64,000 nt of DNA from Acanthosepion esculentum (lineage: Eukaryota; Mollusca; Cephalopoda; Sepiida; Sepiidae), in NCBI GenBank assembly GCA_964036315.1, contig OZ038495.1, forward strand, positions 26,434,190-26,498,189, read 5' to 3'. The notes under the pieces are model-generated. The model was given only the letters and a program-made list of their open reading frames with translations. It had not been told where the DNA came from and ran no database searches. The position numbers were made by a program, and so were the translations under genes. Shown here piece by piece: positions 47,380-59,871 of this stretch. Each line of letters begins with the position of its first letter. Position 1 is the stretch's first letter.

Positions 47380-48659
47380 GTGTACATCATCTTGAGTCTG
47401 TGGCAATAGTAGTAGACCTGAATTTTAATGTTGATGGAATAATCCATACTAACCTCTCACCCCTCCGGTATAATCCACTTTACACCAAAAATCACCTATC
47501 AACCAATCAACACTCTAGTTTCAGCAAGCGAGACTTCTCATTGGCTCAGACCCTTAGAACTGTAACAAGTTCACGCGAAAATGTATTTTCGCGCCCAGCG
47601 CTCTGGGGCCTATTTTTCTTGACCAAAAACTCTACAAATAGAAGAATCTGAATCGACTCAAGGAGTCAGACTTTTACCCATAGCCAGCCTTCCCTGACGT
47701 TTTTTTGTCGTCAATTTTTGAACTTGGCTGACTGCTGTTTAACGCCTGACTGTGATTTGGGAATTTACCCTTTTTGTGTTGAACTTCATTTTTGGTTGAG
47801 TTTTTTTTTTATTATCGCCTTTTTTACGACTGTTTTGAAAAGGTTTTTGATTTTTTCTTGTCCCCATTTTTTTTATTTTTTACTTTTACCCCCTTAATTT
47901 TTGCTCTTTTTATCTTTATTTTAGTTTTCCTTTTTTGATTTTCATTTCCTTTAATTTCTATTTTAAATATATCTTCGTTTTCTTTATTTGTAACCCCTGT
48001 CAATGTTTCGCTTTATTTTTTTACTAACTTTAATTTTTGTTAATTCTTTAATTGTTTCTTTCCTCCATTTAAGTTTTTCGTGTTTTGTTTTTTTAAATTT
48101 TCTGTACCAAATTTGTTTCTAATCTTTGTATCGTCTAATTTGTCTATTTATTTATTTTTGTTTATTTTGCGTCAGCCATTTTGGCTTTTGTAACTAGTTC
48201 CGGCTATTGTTGAAAGTTTCGTATTTTCTTTGTTCTTTGTCTAGCTTTTTCGTTTTATTGTTTATTTCCTTTTTTGTGTTTTCTTTTTAATTTATTGTTT
48301 CGCTTTTGGCGAACTTTGTTTTTGTCTATTTTTTATTGTAATTTTAAAAAAATTGTCTTGCCTTTAGGTGAACCTTGTTTTATTTGTTCTCTTTGTTTTG
48401 TGATATTATTTTTGTGTGTATATTTATTTATTTGTTCTTTGCTGTCTCGCTTTCGGACGAGCTTTGTGTTTTATTTCTAATATTTGTCTGTCACCTGCTG
48501 TTTTTTTGCCTGTTAATTTTTCTTTTCTTTTTTTTAGTTTCGTCTATAAGGCGGAACTTATTATCTATTTCCCCCCTTTCACCCCTCCCCTTCCCTTTAA
48601 AAATGGATAAGAAGGAAAAAAAAGTACCTTCTTTTTAGTTTTTGTTAAAAAAGCCTAAA
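47380..48659 (+). other. LINE-Z 5' UTR, T-rich with repeated hairpins
   Basis: A GC-moderate start (47380-47700) leads into nearly 900 bases of T-rich leader before the ORF1 start at 48660. Four small stem-loops of one type recur at 48301 (CGCTTTTGGCGAACTTTG), 48361 (CCTTTAGGTGAACCTTG), 48448 (CGCTTTCGGACGAGCTTTG) and 48541 (CGTCTATAAGGCGGAACTT). A short upstream ORF (48603-48638) begins MDKKEKKV. The first 300 bases presumably include the internal promoter; no core box is certain. Confidence 0.55.
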
Positions 48660-49760
48660 ATGTCTCTCTTCAGGAGATCGGTAAGGAAGCATTTGTTCAA
48701 CCCGAAGAAAGATCCGCCTGACAAGAATAACACTGGTGAGTATCCAGCCTTACCTGCAATTCCTACAAATGAGGAAATTATAGACGTGCTCAAAAAAGCC
48801 TCTAAATCTACGGAGGCCGAAAAGATCAAGAACGTAGTTCAACTAAATGACAACTTGTTGGAAGTCCCCTCCTGAATGCATTATCGATATTGCGGAGTTC
48901 TTGGATCGTGCCAAGAGTCACGCACCTCTTGTGGTAGAAGGTGGGATCTTGGAGGATCCAGTTGAATTTAAGAAAATCGACAAAAAGATAGTGTCAGTTT
49001 TCATCGTCGACAAGCGTTCGCGCAAAATTTGTCGTTCGACGAAAGATACAGTGGTTTAAGCCACTCCGAATCGTTAAGGGCAAGGGCTTTTTCATGTGGG
49101 ACGTGCTGTTACCCACCGCCGAAGACTGCGTAAAAGCCACGAGCAAAGAATTAATCACCAAAGATTTAATTCTTCGTACAGAATACAAGCGCCGGCGAAG
49201 GACCAAGTAGCAGTATATGAGGTCCTTCCTCAATTATCGGGGAGCACCTGGCGGCATTCTTGGCCCAGTACGGCGAGTTTCTGGGTGCTTCTTGTGATAG
49301 CCTGACTGGGGGATGGAGCTTCGATAATATGTTCGATCGTAAGGCCTTCGTCTCCATCCCAAACTGTCTTGACGTTGGTGGTCAGAAGCTGCCGGTCATT
49401 GTAACCGGCCGTAAACCAGTTTGTTGGAAGTGCGGAGAGACTGGTCACCTCTCCTCTTCCTCTCCAGAGAAGAAGGCCTCTGGAAGTCAGGCCCCAATCG
49501 ACCAAAAAAAACGCCTCGCCTGTAATGGGCATGCTGGCTACCGGGACCGGAGTGGTCAAACCACCGGCTGGGTCATCACCAAAGCCCCCATTCCCCGAAG
49601 AGCTTTCTTCCACTGCAAGTGTAGTTGAGGAGAAGAGAGAGGGGGAATGGCAGGTGGCTGGCAGAGCCAGAGGGAAGCGTCAGACAGCGGGTCCTCAGTC
49701 CCCTGAAGTCCCTAGGACTAAAGGCACTTACAGCCCCACTGTGTCGCGAATCGGATGAGG
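48660..49760 (+). pseudogene. LINE-Z ORF1 (gag-like, CCHC zinc knuckle), frameshifted
   Basis: ATG at 48660 opens MSLFRRSVRKHLFNPKK. The frame breaks near 48870 and several more times. Recognisable segments in order: EYPALPAIPTNEEIIDVL; FLDRAKSHAPLVVEGGI; FMWDVLLPTAEDCVKATSKE followed by LRTEYKRRRRTK; VAVYEVLPQLSG; and FDRKAFVSIPNCLDVGG. One zinc knuckle CWKCGETGH (49422-49448) follows; its last Cys is not preserved. The C-terminal GEWQVAGRARGKRQ segment ends it. This layout (RNA-binding region, then CCHC, then basic tail) is that of ORF1 proteins of LINEs of the I/Jockey type, which coat LINE RNA. At least three frame changes make it non-functional. Confidence 0.75.
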
Positions 49761-49939
49761 AGGGCGCCTTCTGGAAGGAAAACGTCCGTAGAAACTTCTC
49801 ATCCCTGAGAAGTGTGCACTCGTGCGAGGAGGAGGTCCGCCGTTTACCCCGAGCCGAATGCTTCTTCTATCGTGAATGTCGTGTTTCTCTGAAACGTCTC
49901 TTATGGGCGTCGGATGGCCTCTCCAACTCCTAGGTGTTG

Positions 49940-50600
49940 TCTCGTAGGGCAACTGTTAGTCAAGGGGACCGGTCAGGATGATCTGATTGACGAGCTAGGT
50001 CTTACGAAGCAGGAGGCTCGCTCAATATAGCCTTGGGCGCCTGGGTTGAAATGCCTCAATAACGATGAGGCATCACTCACCTGGCTGGTGATTTGTGGGG
50101 CCCTCTGGCTCGCCAAAAAACTTTGTTCAGCGGGCTTGGAGAAATCTCCAAACTGACGTCGCTGTGTTGGGGAAGTCGAGACCATTGGTCACGCCTTCTT
50201 ACATTACAGGGTGATAGCGCCGTTCTGCAAGGAAAGTTCTTTGTCCTTGAGGCCAGTTCTGTTTGTAGCAATGTGGTGCCGTAGATGACGAAGGCTGAAT
50301 ACTATGTGTTCTTTTGCTTACTAGGTGTTATGAGAGTCGTGATTTGGACGACGCGTCAGAAGGAATTCTATGAGGGCGAGAAGTCCACTTCTTCCCAACT
50401 GATCTTGTACTTTAAGCATCAGCTTAAAGATTAGGACGGAAAAGCGGCGGCTCACCTCATCAGAATTTAGTAAAAGGTGGTTGAATCTTGCGCGCTTGTG
50501 CCGAGTAAAAGGGGCTGACCTGGAGTGGCATTTTGATGCCGGTTAGGCATCAGGATATTGTTTTCCTGGGTTGAACTTGGGCAACCCTTCCCTGGATTTA
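49940..50600 (+). pseudogene. LINE-Z ORF2, C-terminal remnant
   Basis: Endonuclease and reverse transcriptase are absent. What remains is the C-terminal tail: KCLNNDEASLTWLVICGALW, then ETIGHAFLHYRVIAPF around 50170-50220. The latter resembles the His/Cys part of the zinc-binding domain after LINE reverse transcriptases, with its Cys changed to Tyr. Then FSKRWLNLARLCRVKGADLE near 50465-50525, and a stop. The join between ORF1 and this tail implies an internal deletion of several kilobases. Confidence 0.65.
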
Positions 50601-51297
50601 GGCTAGAATAGGTTTTTGTATTTGATTCTTTATTTTTTCTTTTCTTTTTCTGTAAACTTAGCTAGTGTGTGTTTGCTCATTGGCCCCCTTTTTCCTGTCC
50701 TCTTTTCTTTTCCCTTAGTTTAACTCCCCATCCCCTCCCTCGTTAGGTGGTCAGTGATGTCAGTTCTCTGGTGGATGCAGGGCGCCTTTCGTTTCGTGGG
50801 TGTGTTTTTTTCGTATTTGTTGTTGTGTCTGAATGAGTGCGTGTCTGTGTGAGTGCTTGGGATGGATGAATGTTTTCTATATTTTTGAAGTCCCGCATCG
50901 ATTTCGTTCAGTCAACTGATTTTTCTGCCACATTTAGGGTTTGTGTTTTTTTTTATTACTAACATGATTTTGTTTAGTTTCATGTAAATAATTCAATAAG
51001 TCATATTGTATATAATCATTGGGGTTCTTTTAACTTGTTGTTTTTATTCCCCCCCCCCCCACTGACAATATTTGTACATATGGGGACTAATTAGGATTTT
51101 CATTGGGACAATGAGGTATTTTGGTGGATGTAGTAAGAAAGTTAAGCATGAATGTGTTGTTTTGGTGGTAGGAATATTGTTTTCTATGATTGGGTCAGTG
51201 GTTAGCTAAGTTTAAAATTAAGACAAATGATGACCGTCCTTTTCTGCACCCCCTTTTTCGGCCTTGTGCTACATTTTCTGCATTTTCACAGAAATAA
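50601..51297 (+). other. LINE-Z 3' UTR with shared tail
   Basis: Mixed T- and G-rich sequence with a C10 run near 51050. It ends in TTTTTCGGCCTTGTGCTACA (51253-51272) and AATAAA (51293-51298). The tail is shared with the RTE-like LINE at 27.4 kb and SINE-A. Confidence 0.65.
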
Positions 51298-51298
51298 A

Positions 51299-52561
51299 TA
51301 TTGTCAGACTTTCACCCCTGGAGAGATGCCAAACTAATCCACGCAAGTCAAAACCTTGACCAACTACACTTTTACCGCGCAAACTTCTCTGACTCAGCAA
51401 ACAACAACCACACTCTCTCAGGAACAATTTCTAGCAATTACTTAAAATACTTAAAATGTGATATTTACTCACTACTAAATAAGTATTCGTAAACAATCAA
51501 TCAAACATCCAAACAACTAAAGGTACACAACTCCTACCAATTTTGAACAGTAACTCAAACAAACTTACGCACACACACTATTGATTGAACTCGCACAAAG
51601 GACATTTTTGTACATAACCAAATACTAAGTTTAATTTTACGAACAAATCTTAATAACAGCTTCACACACGCTGAAACTTCACAAAAATACTCTACACAAT
51701 CTAATTCAACCATCCTCATCTATCCAAAAATATTCGACCCAAATGTATATGTCAATTGTATATAAATCAATGTTATTGTTGCACTTTTAATTATGTTTGT
51801 CTTCACTCTGAATTTTCTTGCATGATTTGCTTTCAATATTCCTTTTATCTCTTAAATTGTTGTGGACGAATGTTTAAGAACACCGACATCATAAATCCTT
51901 CTGATAACTAAAAATACATTCACCAGTCTGTAACAATGTCATTTCTGTATTTGTGGCCTGTTGAATTTTTTGTTTTGTTTTTGTTAGAGCAAGAGAGTAA
52001 CAAATACCATGAAAATTATTTTTGTTGTGTATCCACCTTCAGTGTTTGGGCGTCTAGAATATTTTTTGGCAAGTTTCTAAAAACTTTTTCCGTGGGAGTG
52101 TCGGTCATGCATACGAAATAGTTTCAATAATGGTCTGTCGATGGCACTGACGTGAAACCGATTGGCATCGGGGATTTGGCACATCTGAACGTTTCAGTTT
52201 CTAACATCTGCTAACAACGTTAAGCAGACTGAAAAATAGCCCAGAGAAATGTTATGAATATTTTATGAACATTCGCCTGTGTATTGACTATATTGTCGAA
52301 CAATTTTCAATAAAATTAGAATAAAATTCTTTTTCATTGACTTTCTATTATAGATTAACAAAAGATTATATCAACGGCAAGCACAAAAACTAACAGATGT
52401 CGCAGAATGAAAATTGCAAATAATACGTTTAGGGCGAATGATTAAAATACAAAAGATGATATAAATAACTGAATACCTTGATTTCATTGTATAAGGTAAA
52501 GAAAATTGATCTCAGAAGAAGCGACTTCGAAATACTGATGAAGTAATAGCTTCTTATTAAA
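51299..52561. other. Unassigned AT-rich stretch
   Basis: Nothing recognisable on either strand; short frames at 51301-51492 and 51936-52121 lack support. Confidence 0.5.
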
Positions 52562-55260
52562 TAAATTTATAGTGTTGGGATATCCAGTGAGGATCAAAGT
52601 CACTGTAAGCTCCTCCGGTGGGCAAACGGTGACCACACTGTGTTGCAGTCTGCGCCAGATCCCTTCCTGCAAATGTTACATTAGACGACCGACTGCTACT
52701 ACTACGGTAGGCCTTTCTTTACCAAAACAACATACCATGACTATAAGATACCAAAGATATATAACTAAACCAACTCGACTAAAATCACCAAAACCCCTCA
52801 ACCTTTCTTTCTCCAACATTTGTGGTATTCATATCAACTTCTGCAGTGTGGAATCGTTCCTCTTCAAAAAGTCTCTGGACATCCCAGCTCTCTGTGAAAC
52901 TAATCTTAACCCTTCAATCCCCTCCTCTAATTTCTCGATTCCTGTTTATCTTCCTCTCCTTAGGAAGGACTCTAATATCCACATGCATGACCTGGGATGT
53001 ACGCGAACATCTCCCGCTGGCTAGGGAACTCTCTCTTGAATCTCCACACCACTCTTACATGTGTCCCCGTCTCTCTTTGTTTAACTATCTCGTCTTTCTC
53101 TACCGTTCCCCATCCTTTCGCGACTTTTGCGTGCTAGATAGTATTTCTGATAATATAGACAAGGCCATCGCCCTACACCCGTTTTCAAATATATTTGTAT
53201 TTGGTGACTTTAATGCCCATCATGCCAGGTGGCTTAAACACTATGTCACTCCATTGGCATACAAACCCTCAACTTCTCAATCACTCAATCTCTCATGCAA
53301 GTCGTGGACTTCCCCACGCATTTTCCAAGTAACCCTGACGGGCAAGATTCTCTTCTAAATCTCTTTTTTTACCTCTATCCTGGACTCATGTCGTACTATG
53401 CAGCCCTACCCTCTTGGCAACTCTGATCATGCGGTAGTGCCTGTAAACATTTCTTTCCACTCCCCTCCTCCCTCAAGAACCTCCTACCAACAGAATATCT
53501 TTCTGTCATCAAAGATTGTTCCGTGACATCCCTTGGAATGCAGCTTTTTTTTATCACCCTGTTCATAAATGCGCGTCTGAAGTGAAAGCCGGCATCGATG
53601 CTTTCATTACAGCAAGGAAATGCCAAGTTAAACCGCATTCATCTCCTTGGTTCTCAGCTGCATGCTCGGCCGCTATAGCCCTCCTCTATTCAATCAATTC
53701 GAAGTCCTGACATTTACAGCAGATAAGGCCGAATGATTTGCTCGAAAATTCTCTTCCAACTTAACACTCGACTACACTTGATTTCTCTCATAGAACAGTG
53801 GCTCTACTGAGTGATTTGCGCATAACCCCGTCACTGGTCTCGGACATTACTTCTAAATTAGGCTCCCATAAGGCAAGTGGAGGTGACGGGATCTCAGCCG
53901 TCATCCTAAAGAAATGTGCTCCCTAGCTGGCTTTAGTTCTTTCCAAACTCTACAACTATTGCTTCGCTGTTTCCTGCTTGTTGGGAATCCTCCTTTGTAG
54001 TTTCTGTTTTTAAGTACTCTGGAGAACATTCTGACCCCTGTAACTATCGCCCTATTAGTCGCCTACCGCTTTTCGAAAAAGTAGTCGCGGCTGGAGTGAT
54101 TACGCATCTTACCTCTCACGACCTACTTTCTGACAAACAATATGGCTTCCGTTGTGCCAGGTCTACCGCTGATGTGCTAACGGCAATCACTAAATATGTA
54201 TATCAAGGTCTTCATAATAACGGCGAAGCTCGAGCTGTGGCTCTAAATATCTCAAAGGCGTTCGACAGGGTCTGGCACACTGGTCTTCTACGTAAGCTCC
54301 AGGGCTACAGTATTGCTGGACGATTGTTTGATTTAATCTAACCGTTCCTATCAAATTGTGAAATGAAGGTCATTTTGAACGGGCTCGCTTCCAGATCCTT
54401 TCACACGAATGCGGGTGTCCCCCAAGGCTTTATCAACGATCATCCTGCTGTCATCAATTCCAAAATAGACATTTATGCTGATGACTCTACCATTTACTCC
54501 TGTCTCAATAGCAAATCTGTCAGAGGTGACAAAGTTAATCTGGCCGCTGTTCTTGAAAAGGACCTCCAACTATGATTAACTCGGACAGGAAATGGCTCGT
54601 AAATTTCAATGCCTTCAAAACGAAACTGTTCTCATTTAACAACCATAGGGAAACTTTCCTGTCAGCCATCAGCATGGCTGATGCTAGACTCATTGAGAAA
54701 AACACACTGCACCCTCTTAGCCTCATGTTTTGAACTGACTTGAAGTGGAATGACAACATCGAATCAATAGCTGCATGTACTGCAACGAAATTTGGGTCAC
54801 TGTGTCGTGTCAGGTTTGTTCTTTTCAGAGTCCATCTTGCACATTTACAAATCTACCATTCATCCGTGCATCGAATACTGTTGCCATATATGGTCCGATG
54901 CTCCCTCCTGCTACTCCTCTCGAGGTTAGTGACAAAATCCAATGAAGGATCTGCAATGTAATCGATCTGGACTTGGCATATCGACTTCAGTCACTTTCTC
55001 ATAGACATGATGTAGCTTCCCTCTGTCTTTTCTACAGATATTTTCATGGCTACTGCTCTGACAAGCTTTTTCTTTAGTGCCTGGACTATGTGAATTTAAG
55101 CGTTCTCCTAGATTGGCATCTAGGTCCCACTCTTTTACTATTGAACTAGTTAAATGTAACTATCCTTGTTATCTTTTCCTCTTCTCGCACTTCTATACAC
55201 AATCTTTTCTCTTACCATCACTCTCTGTAACCACCTGAGTACTAGTACTTGCTTGGAGTT
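52562..55260 (+). pseudogene. Jockey-like LINE ORF2: endonuclease and reverse transcriptase, broken
   Basis: Segments in correct order but changing frames. Endonuclease (APE type): LNLSFSNICGIHINF, ALCETNL with the catalytic Glu (about 52890), GDFNAHH (53203-53223), and NSDHAVVPV with the conserved SDH (53422-53430). Reverse transcriptase: SDPCNYRPIS (about 54030), LLSDKQYGFR, VALNISKAFDRVWH, NAGVPQGFINDHP and the catalytic YADD (54474-54485). C-terminal end: LKWNDNIESIAA, then HIYKSTIHPCIEYCCHIWSD near 54840-54890. The stretch 53430-53900 is badly degraded, and the interval between GVPQG and YADD is shortened. It belongs to the same family as 55840-56561 and 22240-23150. An intact copy would nick target DNA and copy its RNA in place; this one cannot. 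Confidence 0.85.
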
Positions 55261-55371
55261 AAATGACAAAAAAAGAAAACAAAACAAACTAAGTTAGACA
55301 ATGGTCTATGAGACGAACTCGCATTGTACTTCGATAGACAATTCTTTGTTTGTACGTATATGCAAGCATGC

Positions 55372-55373
<2 letters not shown>

Positions 55374-55428
<55 letters not shown>
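55374..55428. repeat. (TA)n microsatellite
   Basis: Pure TA run. Confidence 0.95.
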
Positions 55429-55429
<1 letters not shown>

Positions 55430-55531
55430 TGAAAGCTTACTTATCAATTTTTGATTCTGTTTCCCCGACTTCGAAATTTCTTGGGATTGTCGATTCTTCA
55501 AGGTGTCTGTTGCTTGAATAAGTTTATTTCC

Positions 55532-55533
<2 letters not shown>

Positions 55534-55575
<42 letters not shown>
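55534..55575. repeat. (TA)n microsatellite
   Basis: TA run that truncates a SINE-B fragment on its right. Confidence 0.95.
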
Positions 55576-55576
<1 letters not shown>

Positions 55577-55579
<3 letters not shown>

Positions 55580-55690
55580 GTCCTTCGGCATTCTTCAGGT
55601 TACTCTGAATCCGGGTAACTTTCAGGGAATTTCGAACGAAACACTTCATTTCATATACTGGGGTAGATTGTTCTCGTTCCACTACCCATG
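55577..55690 (-). mobile_element. SINE family B, fragment 6
   Basis: Minus strand holds part of the body (TTCGAAATTCCCTGAAAG) and the CTGAAGA core, then breaks off at the TA tract, losing helix II's second half and GAAAC. Confidence 0.65.
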
Positions 55691-55728
55691 TCTAGGGATA
55701 TTTTGATTGTTCCTTTTGCTACTGCTCA

Positions 55729-55732
<4 letters not shown>

Positions 55733-55783
<51 letters not shown>
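55733..55783. repeat. (TG)n microsatellite
   Basis: Pure GT run of about 50 bases. Confidence 0.95.
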
Positions 55784-55784
<1 letters not shown>

Positions 55785-55839
55785 AAGTGGGGTATTCGTA
55801 GTTAGGTATTATGTTTCTGTTACGATTACTTTTTATTCG

Positions 55840-56561
55840 GTATCACCCCAAGTAAGGCATTAAACCCACTAAAACACAAGGTGTTACCGGATGTGGAAGA
55901 ATTAGAAAAAGAAACGTTAGTAATGAGCAGAAAGTGAAAAGAGTAATCGGGAGGACAATAGATAGCGATTGACATTGCATTTAAATTTTTGCAGATTAAA
56001 ACTGGGTGGAAAGCATGAATTCCACAAGTGAGAAGTGCGAGAGAATAAACTGTTAGCATAAAATTTATGGCTACATCTGGCCAACTCAACTCAAATAGTC
56101 AAGTACTGCGCTTAAATTAAAAAACAAAAACAAAAAAACTCTAGGTACCATAGCGAAGAGCTCATCCGAACAGTAATCATGAGGGTATAGAACAAACAAG
56201 AGAAAGACAACCTTACAGTGGATGGAAAGGGACTGAAGCCGAGCTGCCAGATTAGGACCAATAATATTGCAGATTCTTCTTTGGATCTTGTCAAAGAGCT
56301 CAAGGTAAATAACAGTGGCACCGGGCAATATGTGAGAGCAATATTTTAAGCATAGACGAATGGTAGACTTATAGATATGTAAGGTCGATTCCAGAGAGAA
56401 AAATTGTCTCGCACGACACAGTGACCGACTTTCTTAGCAGCTGACCTAGCAATGGATACAATATAGTCTTTCCACTTCATGTCAACAGAAAACGTGAGCC
56501 CTAGAAGGTGTAACAAGTCACTTTTCTGGAGGTTAGCATCAGCCATGCTGATGGAAGGCAA
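55840..56561 (-). pseudogene. Jockey-like LINE C-terminus and 3' UTR (minus)
   Basis: On the minus strand: SISMADANLQKSDLLHLLGL, TFSVDMKWKDYIVSIARSAA, then in a second frame VIYLELFDKIQRRICNI, GPNLAARLQSLS, and HDYCSDELFAMVPRV. The rest to 55840 matches the 3' end at 22240-22520. It corresponds to the part after the reverse transcriptase in the plus-strand copy at 54600-55100, but is better kept. Frames shift at about 56330 and 56180. It lies tail to tail with the plus-strand copy, with TA and GT microsatellites and a SINE-B fragment between them. Confidence 0.75.
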
Positions 56562-57714
56562 CTAGGGGTCTCTCAGATATCTCAGTTCCAAAACCCCGAT
56601 TACTTTGAATGATTAACTGTCTTAAGAAATAAATTGCATCTCGTTTTTCTTTTTCTTTTTTCTCTTTTCTTTCTTTCTTTCTTTTTCTTTTCTTTAAAAT
56701 TCTATTTACGTTTACATTCTTCCATTCCGTTTTCATTTTTTTTCTTTTACATTTATTATTATCGCTTCTGACACTAAATCGCCTTTCTATTTCTTTTGCT
56801 GTTTACAAAAATATATTTTCCTATTATTGTTTATGTTGTAGAGTAGCTAGCACCCCTTCATCACTCTACTAGATGGCCTGGCTCATAGTCTCAAATAGTC
56901 TACTATTAAGGACTTCAAAAGTTGATACAAAGCTGATTAATATTCAGTTGTCTTGCTAATTGTATTGTAATTTATTATTCTGTGTTTTTTGTATGTATCC
57001 GTTAGCACCGGATACTGGTGCTGAATAAATATATTAAGTACTCATTCTTCTCTATTCTCTACGATACAACAGTTCCCTTTCATTATTTTCTGTCTTCTGG
57101 GTTTGTCCCAACAATGACTTCTGATTCTTTTCTTTCTTATTCATAATTCGGTTTTCTCCTTTACCCAATTTCTTCGCATTTCCTCTCTTCTCTGACAAAT
57201 TGATGCATATAATAATTAACTCATTGGAGGTGTTAACATGTATACGTTTAGTCTTGGTGAATTAAGAAAGGCTACAGTAAATATCTATATTTAGCTTAAA
57301 AAGGGATGGGCTCTGTCAGGCTATCATGCTCTAGACATACCACTGCTGTTATGGCCGTAGTACATGTGGTGTCCCTACAAACTTAATGGATTTCAGGACT
57401 AGTGACATCAGAGTAAATATCCCGTTCAGTCCCCCACCCCCAACCAAATTTGCTGCTTTGACCATAACCAGTTAGGAAAGTTCACTAGGGACTGACCCAC
57501 AGCGGGAGCTGTGAGTAAACAAAATAGCGGTGTATCAAAAGTTACCCGGTACGAAGGTATTTCTGTCTGGGACCACACCCTGTAAGATCTTGCATTGCTT
57601 TTAGTAAAACCTGAACTTTCACCATATCGCGCGTATTTGGCTGTGATGGATGTGCCAGTTATATCTTTGTTGTAGCATACCTACGGACGATAATGGGTCT
57701 GAACCCGCTCACAT
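56562..57714. other. Unassigned stretch
   Basis: A CTTT-rich polypyrimidine run (56640-56700) is followed by sequence without a recognised gene. The part 57300-57700 is GC-richer and leads into the structured module, so it may be its upstream flank within one element. Confidence 0.45.
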
Positions 57715-57965
57715 ACTGTATGATGGTCTGCAGTTGGAGATTCGTCTTCAGCTGTGCTGGTCGAACTCTCTTCCTCCGGGCATGGAGGATCCCCACACGA
57801 GGCTATGTCGAAGGGCAGAGTCTCGTCTCGGGTAACAGCTACCCGGCCCTATTTTATACGGGGTCTACGGAGAATTTTTGGCAGAGCCCACGGGCTCGGA
57901 TACCTCACATTAAATTCGGCCTTGTGCCTCATCTGACCACGTGGGGCGGTTGGTAGATATCCTGC
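57715..57965 (+). repeat. Structured module, solo copy
   Basis: Related to the four modules at 20.0-20.7 kb. AGTTGGAG/CTTCAGCT (57732-57753) pairs with two wobbles. GGCAGAGTCTCGTCT, GGAGAATTTTTGGCAGAGCC, the GAGCC/GGGCTC hairpin, CCTCAC...GTGGGG and ATTCGGCCTTGTGCC all occur in the same order. Apparent open frames of 60-87 residues across it are incidental. Confidence 0.75.
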
Positions 57966-58216
57966 AGTTGGAGATTTATTGTGGAATTCACTTGACTCAC
58001 TTCTAGCAGTTGACTACTTCTTCTATGCACCACTGGTGAATCTTATATGTGTTGTTCTTGTCCTAAGTATTATCGTTCATTACCAACCTTCGTGTGATTA
58101 TTCTATTCAGTAACCTTCCCTAGGTTACAGCAATCTTTATCAGGCTGGCTGTCATGATGAGAATATTGGACTTCGTATATTTGTACTACATCGTCATTTT
58201 TTCTCGGCGGCTTGCT

Positions 58217-58218
<2 letters not shown>

Positions 58219-58271
<53 letters not shown>
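58219..58271. repeat. (TAA)n microsatellite
   Basis: About 17 pure TAA units. Confidence 0.95.
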
Positions 58272-58272
<1 letters not shown>

Positions 58273-59871
58273 TTGTTCTCTTTTATTTTTTCACTTTTGT
58301 TTCATTTCCACTTCTAGCCATTCTTCTTTCTCTGCTCTTTTTCATTTTATTCTTTTTTATTGTCTTTTTTCTTCTGCTTTGACACTAGTGTCCTTTAAAT
58401 TATTATTATTCAATTTGTTCCTAGAAGCAACGAAATCGTTTCCTTTTCATTCATGCGATGACCATCTCATTCAATATAAAAAGAGAAACGTATTGACGGC
58501 AATGAGGAAAAACGAAATTGGAGATATGATATGAAAGAGTAATAGGAAGACTGGAAAGAGATTAAAACTGTCATAGGAACAATGCTGATAATGGAGTTGA
58601 AGTATGATGACAATTATTATTATCAAGCCATTCATGTTTCAGTTTTGCTCTTCATTTTCAGTTTTCACCATTTATTATTTTGTTATTTCTTCTTCTTCAT
58701 TCTTTAAACATGAAATTATCGCATGAGTCATCGACAAACTAAAGTAATTTGCTCATCAGTAAGCCTCATTATTATTATTTTATTTTTATAATTTTATTTT
58801 AAACATCTTTTTTATAATTTTTACCCTTCACCTTGCAATTTAAAATATTTTTTTGCAAACTTCAAAACCTAAAAAAACATAACATAATCCACCTTTGACT
58901 GCAATTGACGAAGTCTTCTTACAGTTTTAATAATAACACAAAATATTTTCCTTAATTCGGACGATCCTTTGTGTTCATAAGTCGGCAGTTAGGACATAAT
59001 GGCCGACCTTTACCCTCCAGTTCAAATAATTAAATAGCGTTATTTCAAAGTTATATGTTGCAATAAACATTTTTATTATGATCACTTACATTAAATTAAT
59101 GATAGAAAAATCGTCACTATGAAGTTCGTCTCGCAAACTATTACGACAACAACGAGTTCGCTTCCCATTTGCTAACCCATGCTGAGCCTAATAAACAAAT
59201 ATAATTATACCTTGTAGCATCTATTTCAGGAAAGACAGCGAGAATGTTTGTTCGTTAGTTTATGTCTGTCGTTGCAGTGATTGTAGCACCGGATGTAGTT
59301 CATTTTGAGTTTGCGCATTACATTTGTACTGAATGTTTGAAGTGTGACGTATTTAGCTCAGTGAAGTAATTTTTGGTGCATATTTCTTATTGTTGCAATC
59401 AAAGTGGAATGTAGTTTTATATTATAGAATACAGTTTTTAGGCTTTAAAATTTCAGATATCGTCATAAGGTTGAAATATCTAACATTGTTTTCAAAATTT
59501 GTTATCTCGTGAAAGTTGAAAAGAATTTAAAAAGCACATTTAAATTAAAACAGCGATTTTCCTTTGATGCATCTGCAAACTTTGATTGTGCCGAAGTAAT
59601 TCTTTTGTCTTCGGGCGAATAGACAATTGTAATTTACATTTGACATTTCTCCAGTCTTGAACATATACAATCTACGATCTAGCACGCAATATACCCGATA
59701 CTTGTTTGTAAATGTTTCTTTGGTTTAACTTAGCCTTGCACAAGATTGTAGCACTGCTTATCACAGCCGTTGTTTTTTTTTGTTTTTTTTATGGTTATCG
59801 TTTAATTTAAATTGTAGATTTTTTCTGGCAGTTTAAATTGAAACGATAATCCTAAAATGAGTGTTATGGTC
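58272..59871. other. Unassigned AT-rich stretch
   Basis: No gene recognised. A small inverted repeat (about 59796-59815 / 59830-59849, TATCGTTT...AAACGATA) lies just outside the LTR and may be a DNA-transposon relic. Confidence 0.5.

Noticed and set aside
48375..48638. 87-residue hydrophobic frame in the T-rich leader
   Set aside because: The Phe/Leu-rich reading follows from the T-rich composition just upstream of a LINE ORF1; no membrane protein family features.
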